Source: Chloroflexota bacterium | GTDB taxonomy: Bacteria; Chloroflexota; Anaerolineae; Anaerolineales; Anaerolineaceae | Assembly (NCBI GenBank): GCA_023434145.1 | Contig: JAEYTI010000173.1 | Coordinates: 1 to 6,756 of the forward strand | Length of the DNA stretch: 6,756 nt | Reading direction: 5' to 3' | Shown here: one piece after another, positions 1-6,209 of the stretch | Position numbering within the stretch: the first letter of the stretch is position 1 | How the letters are laid out: each line of letters starts with the position of its first letter | Translations under genes and position numbers: made by a program | The notes under the pieces: model-generated | Databases searched by the model: none | What the model was told of the DNA's origin: nothing | Seen by the model: the letters and a program-made list of their open reading frames with translations, nothing else

Positions 1-34
<34 letters not shown>

Positions 35-79
35 AACTCCTTGGAACTACATATGAGCCAAAAACAAAGGATCATCTCC

Positions 80-1261
80 ATGAACGACCTCTTCGCGCAG
101 GCACAGGAATTGTTTGAGTTCTCTCGCCAGACGCGGCGAGATCTGCACATGCACCCGGAGTTGGGCTACCGCGAGGTGCGCACAGCGGGGATTGTGGCCC
201 GCGAGCTGGCGAGCCTGGGCATGGAAGTGACCACGGGCGTTGCTGAAACCGGCGTGATCGGCTTGCTGGAAGGATCACAGCCGGGGCCGGTGGCGTTGGT
301 ACGTTTTGATATGGACGCCCTGCCGATTGAGGAAGATACCGGTGCGGAGTATGCCTCTCAGACACCCGGCATAATGCATGCCTGCGGGCACGATGGGCAC
401 GTGGCCGTTGGCCTGACGGTGGCGCGTATGCTCGCGGCGCGGAAATCTAACCTGCATGGCGCGGTGAAGTTCGTCTTTCAGCCCGCTGAAGAGGGTTTGG
501 GCGGCGCGGAGCGTATGATCGAAGCGGGTGTGCTCGAATCGCCAGCCGTGGACGTGACCCTGTCGCTGCACGTGTGGAACGAGCGCCCGGTCGGTTGGGT
601 GGGGCTGGTGCCCGGCCCGCTGATGGCCGGCGCCGACGTGTTTGACGTGACCATCGAAGGCAAAGGCGGGCACGGCGCGCTGCCGCACACCACAGTCGAC
701 CCGCTGATCGCCGCCGCGCAGATTGTCTCCGCGCTGCAAACGGTCGTCTCGCGCAACGTCCCCCCGCTGGAAACGGCCGTAGTGAGCGTCTGCTGTCTAA
801 AGGCTGGAGAAGCCTTCAACGTCATTCCGCAGCGGGCTGAGTTTGCCGGCACCTTCCGCACCTTTAACCCGGATGTGCGCAAGATTGTCGTCGAGCGCTT
901 TGCGGCCCTCGTGCAGGGCATGGCGGAGGCATTGGGCTGCCAGGCGGATGTGAAGATCCGGCGGCTGACACCCGCGGTGATCAACGACCCAGCAGTGACC
1001 GAACGCCTGACGCGCGCCGCGCTGGTAACGCTGCCCGATATGCTGCTGGATACCACCTTCCGCACGATGGTCTCGGAGGATATGGCCTTTATGATGGAAA
1101 AGGTTCCCGGCTGCTATATGATGGTCGGCTCAGCCAATGCCAGCCAGGGGAAAGTTTACGGCCATCACCACCCCAAATTTGACATCGATGAAGCCGTACT
1201 GCCCCGCGCCGCCGCACTGATGGCTGCCGCCGCGCTAGAAATGCTGAAAGGCAAAGTATGA
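80..1261 (+). CDS. M20-family (M20D-like) metal-dependent amidohydrolase / carboxypeptidase
   Basis: A 393-residue protein, the usual length for M20D amidohydrolases (hippurate hydrolase, N-acyl-amino-acid amidohydrolase, IAA-amino-acid hydrolase group). These enzymes hydrolyse an amide bond to release a free amino acid and an acyl or peptide partner, usually in the cytoplasm. Visible motifs are RRDLHMHPELG (19-29), RFDMDALPI (75-83), metal-binding HACGHDGH (100-107, with C102 and H104), QPAEEG (134-139, general-base Glu and metal ligand), SLHVW (162-166), GKGGHGALPH in the lid/dimerisation domain (194-203, domain about 182-296), SEDM (332-335) and GHHHPKFDIDE (361-371). All expected metal ligands are present, so the enzyme looks active. 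The substrate cannot be read from the sequence. The ATG at 80 is preferred because AAAGGA (66-71) precedes it and the family motif then sits at the normal distance. The ATG at 53 and TTG at 41 are in frame but lack a good Shine-Dalgarno site. The stop overlaps the next gene's start. Confidence 0.93.
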   Translation: MNDLFAQAQELFEFSRQTRRDLHMHPELGYREVRTAGIVARELASLGMEVTTGVAETGVIGLLEGSQPGPVALVRFDMDALPIEEDTGAEYASQTPGIMHACGHDGHVAVGLTVARMLAARKSNLHGAVKFVFQPAEEGLGGAERMIEAGVLESPAVDVTLSLHVWNERPVGWVGLVPGPLMAGADVFDVTIEGKGGHGALPHTTVDPLIAAAQIVSALQTVVSRNVPPLETAVVSVCCLKAGEAFNVIPQRAEFAGTFRTFNPDVRKIVVERFAALVQGMAEALGCQADVKIRRLTPAVINDPAVTERLTRAALVTLPDMLLDTTFRTMVSEDMAFMMEKVPGCYMMVGSANASQGKVYGHHHPKFDIDEAVLPRAAALMAAAALEMLKGKV

Positions 1262-2157
1262 GCGAGAATCTGCTTGCCAACCCGCTGGAAGCCTTCCCGG
1301 TACTGCCGCCTGGAAAAGTCGTGTCCCTGGTGCCTTCCGTCACTGCCAGCCTGTTCGACCTGGGCCTGGGCGATTCTGTTGTTGGCGTAACGGATTACTG
1401 CACAGAACCTGCCGCGCAGGTGGATCGGCTGCCGAAGATTGGCGGCCCGCGAAGCCCCAACGTGGAGGCGATCAAGCAGCTTCGGCCAGACCTGGTGCTG
1501 GCCAACCGCGAGGAGAACGACCGCGAGTCGGTAGAAGCGTTGGCGGCGGCGGGGATACCCGTCTGGCTGGCCTTTCCACGCACGGTGCGCCAGGCGATTG
1601 AAGATCTGTACAAGACCGCCGAACTGTTCCGCAGCGATACTGCTCTGGCGCGCGTGCAGATGTTGGAACAAAATCTCGAGCTGATTGGGCTAACAGCGCA
1701 AGGCAACCAGCTCACACGCTATTTCTGCCCGATCTGGCAGGGTATTGAAGGGGATCAGCGCTGGTGGATGACCTTCAGCGATGATACCTACCCTGGCAGC
1801 GTACTGGAGTGGTTTGGCGGGGCGAACATTTTTGCCGGGCGGATGCGGCGCTACCCGCTGGGCGCTGACCTGGGGTTGCAGCCGGCAGAGGATGCTGGGG
1901 AACGCGACGCGCGCTATCCGCGTGTAACGCTGGAGGAGATCATCAATGGCCAGCCGGAGATGATTCTGCTGCCCGACGAACCGTTCCCCTTTGATGAAAG
2001 CCACGTGGTTGAGATGCAGGAGTGTTTCGCCGATACTCCCGCGGTACGCAACCAGCAGATTTTCCGCATTGACGGCAAAGCAATCACCTGGCATGGCACG
2101 CGCCTGTCATTGGCGCTGGAGCAGTTGCCCGATCTATTTTTCCCGATCGCATTCTGA
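1258..2157 (+). CDS. Helical-backbone metal receptor (BtuF/PBP2-like) protein, leaderless
   Basis: A 299-residue protein resembling the periplasmic-binding-protein type 2 fold used by BtuF and siderophore/cobalamin-binding proteins. Family-like features are SLVPSVTASLFDLGLGDSVVG (23-43), the 'IGGPRSPNVEAIKQLRPDLVL' segment (61-81), EALAAAGIPVW (93-103) and the C-terminal ITWHGTRLSLALEQLP (276-291). The last resembles a conserved end seen in proteins labelled 'helical backbone metal receptor' (from memory). The N-terminus (MSENLLANPLEAF) has no hydrophobic signal peptide or lipobox, and no permease or ATPase gene follows, so a cytoplasmic protein rather than a transport receptor is likely. The ATG lies in an ATGA overlap with the amidohydrolase stop and has AAAGG at 1247-1251, so translation is probably coupled. 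The ligand is unknown: corrinoid, heme or a metal chelate are possible, and a retired scaffold that no longer binds metal is also possible. Confidence 0.85.
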   Translation: MSENLLANPLEAFPVLPPGKVVSLVPSVTASLFDLGLGDSVVGVTDYCTEPAAQVDRLPKIGGPRSPNVEAIKQLRPDLVLANREENDRESVEALAAAGIPVWLAFPRTVRQAIEDLYKTAELFRSDTALARVQMLEQNLELIGLTAQGNQLTRYFCPIWQGIEGDQRWWMTFSDDTYPGSVLEWFGGANIFAGRMRRYPLGADLGLQPAEDAGERDARYPRVTLEEIINGQPEMILLPDEPFPFDESHVVEMQECFADTPAVRNQQIFRIDGKAITWHGTRLSLALEQLPDLFFPIAF

Positions 2158-2172
2158 CAAAGCGCCAGCTTT

Positions 2173-2190
2173 TTGTGAAGATTGTCACAA
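2173..2190. promoter_or_regulatory. CRP/FNR-type operator palindrome
   Basis: TTGTGA (2173-2178), six bases, then TCACAA (2185-2190). This is a perfect 6+6 inverted repeat that matches the core CRP consensus TGTGA-N6-TCACA exactly. Its centre (2181.5) is about 60 bp upstream of the predicted transcription start near 2241, close to the -61.5 position of class I CRP-activated promoters in E. coli. Which CRP/FNR-family protein would bind in this organism is unknown. It also lies just after the stop of the upstream gene, so a minor role as a 3' hairpin is the alternative. Confidence 0.6.
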
Positions 2191-2205
2191 TCAGCCGCGG
2201 CCTTA

Positions 2206-2234
2206 TTGACTTGCCTTGGCGGGCATGCTATAAT
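2206..2234 (+). promoter_or_regulatory. Sigma-70-type promoter of the GntR regulator gene
   Basis: The -35 box TTGACT (2206-2211) is separated by 17 bp from the -10 box TATAAT (2229-2234), and TG at 2226-2227 makes an extended -10 element. This is almost the ideal housekeeping promoter. Transcription is predicted to start near 2241, giving a leader of about 94 nt before the ATG at 2335. It is the only strong promoter I recognise in the window. It may also serve korA-korB by read-through, since no comparable promoter is visible in the 62-bp gap before korA. Confidence 0.82.
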
Positions 2235-2245
2235 CCCTTTAATCG

Positions 2246-2259
2246 TCATATCAATATGA
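2246..2259. promoter_or_regulatory. Palindrome just downstream of the start site, possible operator
   Basis: TCATAT-CA-ATATGA is a perfect 6+6 inverted repeat with a 2-bp centre. It lies at about +6 to +19 from the predicted transcription start, where a bound repressor would block RNA polymerase. The adjacent gene encodes a GntR/FCD regulator, and these proteins commonly bind short palindromes and repress their own promoters, so self-regulation is a reasonable inference. The AT-rich palindrome could also arise by chance. Confidence 0.4.
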
Positions 2260-2282
2260 TGAATAGATCGACCCATATATTG

Positions 2283-2309
2283 TTCTGGCGATAACGAGCC
2301 GGGATTTTT
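2283..2309 (+). terminator. Terminator-like hairpin in the leader of the GntR gene (possible attenuator)
   Basis: In the transcript, bases 2283-2289 (TTCTGGC) can pair with 2298-2304 (GCCGGGA), with two G-U wobbles, around an 8-nt loop (2290-2297). TTTTT (2305-2309) follows directly. The arrangement of stem then U-tract is that of an intrinsic terminator. It sits inside the leader of the regulator, 15 nt before its Shine-Dalgarno site. The stem is only 7 bp and the U-tract only five bases, so it would be a weak terminator or attenuator at best. Confidence 0.3.
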
Positions 2310-2334
2310 GCTGGTTAGAATATAGGTGAGCGGA

Positions 2335-3033
2335 ATGACCGCCGAGCGCGAATTCACCGAGTTATCCGAGTTTTTACACTATCTGGCAACGGAAAAACAT
2401 GATGGAGAACGGCTGCCATCTTTGGTGGATTTGAGCCGGCATTTAAAGGTCAGCACTGCCACCCTGCGTGAGCAGCTAGAAGTAGCTCGCACGCTCGGGG
2501 TCGTAGAAGTGCGGCCCAAGACGGGCATCCGGCGGCTGGCCTACCGTTTCACCCCAGCAGTATTGAAAAGCCTCACCTACGCAGCGGCAATTGACGGTCC
2601 ATACTTCTTCCACGCATTTTCCGATCTGCGCTGGCATATTGAAACATCCTACTTCCACCAGGCTGTTAGCCTGCTGACCGAAGAAGATTTCGGACGGCTG
2701 CACGCGCTGGTGGATTCGGCATTTGATAAGCTGCGCGGGCGGCCTATTCAGATACCGCATTCCGAGCACAAAGAACTGCACCTCTCAATCTACCGCCGTC
2801 TAAACAATCCCTTTGTCACCGGCATCTTAGAAGCCTACTGGGAAGCATACGAGTCGGTCGGTTTGGATGTGTATAGCGATTTGTCATACCTCAACAATGT
2901 TTGGGCCTATCATCAGCGCATCGTCGAAGCGATCTGCCGAAGTGACATTCAGGCAGCGTATAATGCCCTGGTAGAACACACACAACTTCTTTCCCAACGC
3001 ACCATCAAGCCAATATCGCGGCAGTTCGAATAA
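2335..3033 (+). CDS. GntR-family transcriptional regulator with FCD-type ligand domain
   Basis: A 232-residue protein, typical length for the FadR/FCD subfamily of GntR regulators. The N-terminal winged helix-turn-helix covers about 8-70: RLPSLVDLSRHLKVS (26-40) and TATLREQLEVARTLGVVEVR (41-60), followed by the wing 'PKTGIRR'. The all-helical C-terminal domain (about 90-220) contains LRWHIE (98-103), HKELHLSIYRRLNNPF (145-160), AYHQRIVEAI (191-200) and ALVEHTQLL (211-219). H149, H193 and H215 align with the usual FCD metal-site histidines. H145 falls where many FCD proteins have Asp. The ATG at 2335 is chosen over the in-frame GTG at 2326 because AGGTGA (2324-2329) is a well-spaced Shine-Dalgarno site for it. 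The inducer is unknown. The korA-korB genes 62 bp downstream make a 2-oxoacid or related carboxylate plausible, but that is inference. Confidence 0.9.
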   Translation: MTAEREFTELSEFLHYLATEKHDGERLPSLVDLSRHLKVSTATLREQLEVARTLGVVEVRPKTGIRRLAYRFTPAVLKSLTYAAAIDGPYFFHAFSDLRWHIETSYFHQAVSLLTEEDFGRLHALVDSAFDKLRGRPIQIPHSEHKELHLSIYRRLNNPFVTGILEAYWEAYESVGLDVYSDLSYLNNVWAYHQRIVEAICRSDIQAAYNALVEHTQLLSQRTIKPISRQFE

Positions 3034-3058
3034 CACACACTCGGCTGCCGTCTTTTTT
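3019..3058 (+). terminator. Possible intrinsic terminator/attenuator between the GntR gene and korA
   Basis: CGGCAG (3019-3024) pairs with CTGCCG (3045-3050), and CGA (3027-3029) can add three pairs with TCG (3041-3043) above a small internal loop. TCTTTTTT (3051-3058) follows. The hairpin begins inside the last codons of the regulator and ends 37 bp before the korA start. Only 37 bp then remain for a separate korA promoter and none is evident, so partial read-through (attenuation) between the two genes is a possible role. Confidence 0.45.
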
Positions 3059-3095
3059 CGCACACACCCTTTGGCAACCTTTACAAGGAGATTGT

Positions 3096-4949
3096 ATGCA
3101 ACAAGCCACACCTACCGTTAACGAAGAGCCCCGGCCCCCAGCAGGCAAGCCGATTGTCAATGACTTCGGCATTACCTTCTGCACGGTCAACGGCTCAGGC
3201 AGCGCCACCGCGAATAACACCATTCTGCGCGCGCTGTTTAAGATGGGTATCCCAGTATCTGGGAAAAACATCTTTCCTTCTAATATTCAGGGCTTGCCCA
3301 CCTGGTACACCATCCGCGTAAACAAAGATGGCTGGCTGGCACGAATCGAACGCGACGATATCGTCGTGGCGATGAACCCGGCCACCTTCACGCGCGATAT
3401 GGAATATATGGTTCCCGGCGGCGTCCTCTTTTACGCGGATGATATTAAGCTGCCGATCACCCGGCAGGACATTGTGGCTTATCCCATGCCGGTGAAAGCG
3501 CTGATAAAGCAGGCGGAGGTTCCCTCTACCCTGCGCGATTACGTTGCCAACATGGTGTACGTGGGTGTGGTAGCCCAGATGCTCGGCATCGAGCTTGAAA
3601 TGATCTATGCCGCGCTCGATTTCCACTTCCGCGGCAAGAAGGCCCCAATCGACTCTAACTTCAATGTGATCAAAGCCGCGGCAGATTGGGCCGTGGCCAA
3701 CCTGACCAAACAGGATCACTACCACGTTGAGCGCATGGATGCCACCTCCAACTACATTATGGCGGATGGCAATGCCGCGGCGGCCATTGGCTCGCTGTAC
3801 GGCGGCGCGCAGTTCGTCGGCTGGTACCCCATTACCCCGGCCTCTTCGCTGGCAGAGTCGATTAACCAATACCTGCCCTCGCTGCGCATCGATCCCCAGA
3901 CGGGCAAGCCCACCTGTGTGGTCGTACAGGCAGAAGACGAACTCGCAGCCGTTGGCATGGCCATTGGCGCCGGTTGGGCTGGCTTGCGGGCCATGACCTC
4001 CACCTCTGGCCCGGGCGTCAGCCTCATGTCAGAATACCTGGGCCTGGCCTACTTCGCCGAAGTGCCCGTTGTGGTATGGAACGTTCAGCGCGTGGGCCCC
4101 AGCACGGGCCTGCCCACCCGCACCGCCCAGGGCGACATCTCTCAGGCATACTTCATCAGCCACGGTGACGCGAACTTCGTCCTGCTGTTCCCTGGCACCA
4201 TTAACGAATGCTTCGAATTCGGCTGGAAGGCCTTTGACCTGGCCGAACGGCTGCAAACCCCCATCATCGCACTCAGCGACCTGGATATGGGCATGAACCA
4301 GTGGATGACGGAACCCTTCCGTTATCCCGAGACCCCCATGGACCGCGGCAAGATCCTGTGGGAAGAAGATTTAGAGAAGTTCCTTGCCGAACACGAGGGC
4401 AAGTGGGGCCGCTATATGGATGTAGACGGCGACGCGATACCCTACCGCACCCTGCCCGGCAACCGCCATCCCCGCAGCGCGTACTTCACCCGCGGCACCG
4501 GCCACGACGAAAACGCCAAGTACAGCGAGGAACCGGATGTGTACGAGCGCTCGATGGAGCGTCTAGCTCGTAAATACGAGACAGCCAAGCAGTACGTCCC
4601 CAAGCCGATCGTTCACACGATGGACGGGGCAAAGATTGGCATTATCGCCGTCGGCTCTACCGACCAGGCTATCCAGGAAGCCCGCCACCTGATGGCAAAG
4701 GAAGGCATTGCCACCGACTTTATGCGCGTGCGCGCCGTGCCGTTCACCGATGATGTGGAGCAGTTTGTCCGCGACCACGAGCGTATATACGTGGTAGAGA
4801 TCAACCGCGATGGCCAGCTCCGCCAGATCTTGCTGCTGAACATGCCCGTGGACCAGGCGACCAAGCTGCGTTCCGCGGCCTGCCTGGATGGTATGCCGCT
4901 GAGCGCCCGGTGGGTAAAAGATGCGATTATGTCGCAGGAGGAGAAGTAA
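3096..4949 (+). CDS. korA: 2-oxoglutarate:ferredoxin oxidoreductase, gamma-alpha fused subunit (KorA)
   Basis: A 617-residue protein with the gamma and alpha parts of a 2-oxoacid:ferredoxin oxidoreductase in one chain. The gamma-type domain covers about 25-200, with VNGSGSATANNTILRAL (31-47) and the SGKNIFPSNIQGLPTWYTIR stretch (55-74). The alpha domain starts near 216 and holds NAAAAIGSLYGGAQF (226-240), YPITPASS (244-251, a KorA hallmark), QAEDELAAVGMAIGA (278-292), TSTSGPG (301-307) and QRVGPSTGLPT (331-341). A C-terminal domain lies at about 512-610 (IGIIAVGSTDQAIQEA). With KorB it oxidises 2-oxoglutarate with CoA to succinyl-CoA and CO2, reducing ferredoxin, or runs in reverse in reductive carbon fixation. 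The fusion layout is like the two-subunit KorAB of actinobacteria. Substrate choice is inferred from YPITP and the layout; a related 2-oxoacid is possible. The ATG has AAGGAG (3085-3090) five bases upstream. It is followed by korB after 2 bp. Confidence 0.93.
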   Translation: MQQATPTVNEEPRPPAGKPIVNDFGITFCTVNGSGSATANNTILRALFKMGIPVSGKNIFPSNIQGLPTWYTIRVNKDGWLARIERDDIVVAMNPATFTRDMEYMVPGGVLFYADDIKLPITRQDIVAYPMPVKALIKQAEVPSTLRDYVANMVYVGVVAQMLGIELEMIYAALDFHFRGKKAPIDSNFNVIKAAADWAVANLTKQDHYHVERMDATSNYIMADGNAAAAIGSLYGGAQFVGWYPITPASSLAESINQYLPSLRIDPQTGKPTCVVVQAEDELAAVGMAIGAGWAGLRAMTSTSGPGVSLMSEYLGLAYFAEVPVVVWNVQRVGPSTGLPTRTAQGDISQAYFISHGDANFVLLFPGTINECFEFGWKAFDLAERLQTPIIALSDLDMGMNQWMTEPFRYPETPMDRGKILWEEDLEKFLAEHEGKWGRYMDVDGDAIPYRTLPGNRHPRSAYFTRGTGHDENAKYSEEPDVYERSMERLARKYETAKQYVPKPIVHTMDGAKIGIIAVGSTDQAIQEARHLMAKEGIATDFMRVRAVPFTDDVEQFVRDHERIYVVEINRDGQLRQILLLNMPVDQATKLRSAACLDGMPLSARWVKDAIMSQEEK

Positions 4950-4951
4950 CC

Positions 4952-5989
4952 ATGGCAACGGCTGAAAAAACGAACCTTGCGGGGATGACCCGCCAAGATT
5001 ACCGCGGCGCGCCGAGCACGCTGTGCCAGGGCTGCGGGCATAACTCGATTGCGAACCAGATCATCGCCGCCTGCTACGAGCTGAACATCGTACCCGAAAA
5101 TGTGGTGAAGTTCAGCGGCATTGGCTGCTCTAGCAAGAGCCCGACCTATTTCCTCAGCCGCTCGTTTGGCTTCAACGGCCTGCACGGGCGCATGCCCTCG
5201 CTGGCGCTGGGCGCATTGTTCGCCGACCATACCCTCAAGGGCTTCGGCGTCTCAGGCGACGGCGACACCGCCAGCATCGGCATGGGGCAGTTCAAGCACT
5301 TGCTGCGCCGCAACCTGCCGATGGTCTACATCGTGGAGAATAACGGCGTGTATGGCCTCACCAAGGGCCAGTTCGCCCCCACTGCCGAAAAGGGACTGTC
5401 GCTCAAACGCGAGGGCGTGAATATGTACACGCCCGTGGATATCTGCAAAGAGGCGCTGATCTCTAACGCCACCTTCGTCGCCCGCTCCTTCGCCGGCGAC
5501 CCCAAACAGGTGAAAGAGCTGATCAAGGCTGCCCTGAGCCACCGCGGCATTTCCGTGCTCGATATTATCAGCCCCTGCGTGACCTTCAACAACGCCGACG
5601 AGTCGATGCACTCCTACGCATGGGGCAAGGATCACGAGGTGCGCCTGCACGATATCGCCTACCTGCCCGTGATCGCTCGTGACGAGATCACTGTAGAAGA
5701 CTTCGAACAGGGTACTTTCCGCGACGTGGAGTTGCACGACGGCTCGATGATTAAGCTAAAGAAGCTCGAAGCCGACTACGATCCCACCGACCGCTGGCAT
5801 GCCCTGCGCACGCTGGAGGATGCCGAGGTCAACAACTTCATGACCACTGGCCTGATCTACGTCGATACCAAATCGCCATCGATGTTCGATCTGTACGACA
5901 TGCCCGAGCAGCCGCTCAACCGCATGACGGAAGCCCAGCTCCGCCCATCACGCGAATCGATCGATAAGATCAACGCAATGATGTTCTAG
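4952..5989 (+). CDS. korB: 2-oxoglutarate:ferredoxin oxidoreductase, beta subunit (KorB)
   Basis: A 345-residue TPP- and iron-sulfur-binding subunit that pairs with KorA. CQGCGH (25-30), GIGCSS (56-61) and SPCVTFNN (207-214) supply C25, C28, C59 and C209, the four cysteines expected to hold one [4Fe-4S] cluster in this family. The thiamine diphosphate/Mg motif is SGDGDTASIGMGQF (101-114) through VENNGVYGLTKGQ (128-140), all key residues present. The length fits the short-beta KorB type. There is no ferredoxin-like delta subunit beside it, so electrons must go to a ferredoxin encoded elsewhere. The ATG at 4952 is chosen over the upstream in-frame ATG at 4910 because AGGAGGAG (4936-4943) precedes it and the extra residues would overlap korA. 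The gene starts 2 bp after the korA stop, so one transcript and coupled translation are expected. A strong terminator hairpin follows 10 bp after the stop. Confidence 0.95.
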   Translation: MATAEKTNLAGMTRQDYRGAPSTLCQGCGHNSIANQIIAACYELNIVPENVVKFSGIGCSSKSPTYFLSRSFGFNGLHGRMPSLALGALFADHTLKGFGVSGDGDTASIGMGQFKHLLRRNLPMVYIVENNGVYGLTKGQFAPTAEKGLSLKREGVNMYTPVDICKEALISNATFVARSFAGDPKQVKELIKAALSHRGISVLDIISPCVTFNNADESMHSYAWGKDHEVRLHDIAYLPVIARDEITVEDFEQGTFRDVELHDGSMIKLKKLEADYDPTDRWHALRTLEDAEVNNFMTTGLIYVDTKSPSMFDLYDMPEQPLNRMTEAQLRPSRESIDKINAMMF

Positions 5990-5999
5990 AGTGAATTTG

Positions 6000-6042
6000 C
6001 AACAAAAAAGCTGGGCGCTTGCCGCGCCCAGCTTTTTTGTTG
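6000..6042. terminator. Strong symmetric (bidirectional-type) terminator after korB
   Basis: A perfect 19-bp stem: 6000-6018 pairs with 6024-6042 around the 5-nt loop TTGCC. The GC core is GCTGGGCGC/GCGCCCAGC (6010-6018 / 6024-6032), flanked by six A on the left (6004-6009) and six T on the right (6033-6038). The T-tract serves transcripts on the + strand (korB), and the A-tract provides a U-tract for transcripts on the - strand. It lies between two convergent transcription units, as expected of a bidirectional terminator. Confidence 0.93.
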
Positions 6043-6107
6043 TGTTATGCACTGTTATTGCTCAGCCTCGGCTGCCCGTCACTTTTGAATCGCTCCCTAC
6101 GGAAGCC

Positions 6108-6164
6108 AAAAAAATGAGAAATGCGGGTTTTGAAATTGCAAAGCAATTTCAAAACCCGCATTTC
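6108..6164 (-). terminator. Perfect 22-bp-arm hairpin with T-tract on the - strand
   Basis: Bases 6118-6139 pair perfectly with 6143-6164 around a 3-base centre (AAA), giving 22 uninterrupted pairs. Seven A (6108-6114) lie three bases to the left, so a - strand transcript would carry the hairpin followed by UCA and seven U. This fits a terminator for the leftward gene that stops at 6237. The + strand side has no T-tract. The arms are unusually long and perfect, and more AT-rich than the surroundings, so an interspersed palindromic repeat is the alternative. Confidence 0.65.
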
Positions 6165-6176
6165 ACTATCTTCCAG

Positions 6177-6191
6177 GCGGGCGAAGCCCGC
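6177..6191. repeat. Small GC hairpin with GAA triloop
   Basis: GCGGGC (6177-6182) and GCCCGC (6186-6191) form a six-pair all-GC stem around GAA. It has no T-tract on either side. It could be a REP-like palindrome unit or a transcript-stabilising hairpin on the - strand mRNA. Nothing more can be said from one copy. Confidence 0.45.
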
Positions 6192-6209
6192 GATTCAGAG
6201 AAATAGCCC

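Noticed and set aside
41..79. Upstream TTG and ATG starts for the amidohydrolase (13 or 9 extra residues)
   Set aside because: No good ribosome site precedes them, while AAAGGA precedes the ATG at 80 and the M20 motif spacing is then normal. The ATG at 53 remains possible.
478..1065. Long open frames on the - strand within the amidohydrolase gene (and similar ones inside korA and korB)
   Set aside because: They are antisense shadows of well-conserved genes in GC-rich DNA, with low-complexity or Arg/Ser/Ala-rich translations and no recognisable domain.
2159..2174. Weak hairpin AAAGC-GCCA-GCTTT with trailing T after the metal-receptor gene
   Set aside because: Only five pairs, two of them GC, and a very short T-tract. 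Too weak to call as a terminator.
4910..4951. Upstream in-frame ATG extending KorB by 14 residues
   Set aside because: It would lie inside korA, and the extra residues do not look like KorB. The ATG at 4952 has an excellent Shine-Dalgarno site.
6063..6074. Short palindrome CAGCC-TC-GGCTG
   Set aside because: Five-base arms with a 2-base centre are expected by chance, and nothing around supports a function.
5991..6206. Open frame of 71 codons after korB on the + strand
   Set aside because: It begins with a GTG two bases after the korB stop without its own convincing ribosome site, and its codons read through a strong terminator and a perfect palindrome. The composition comes from hairpins rather than from coding selection.
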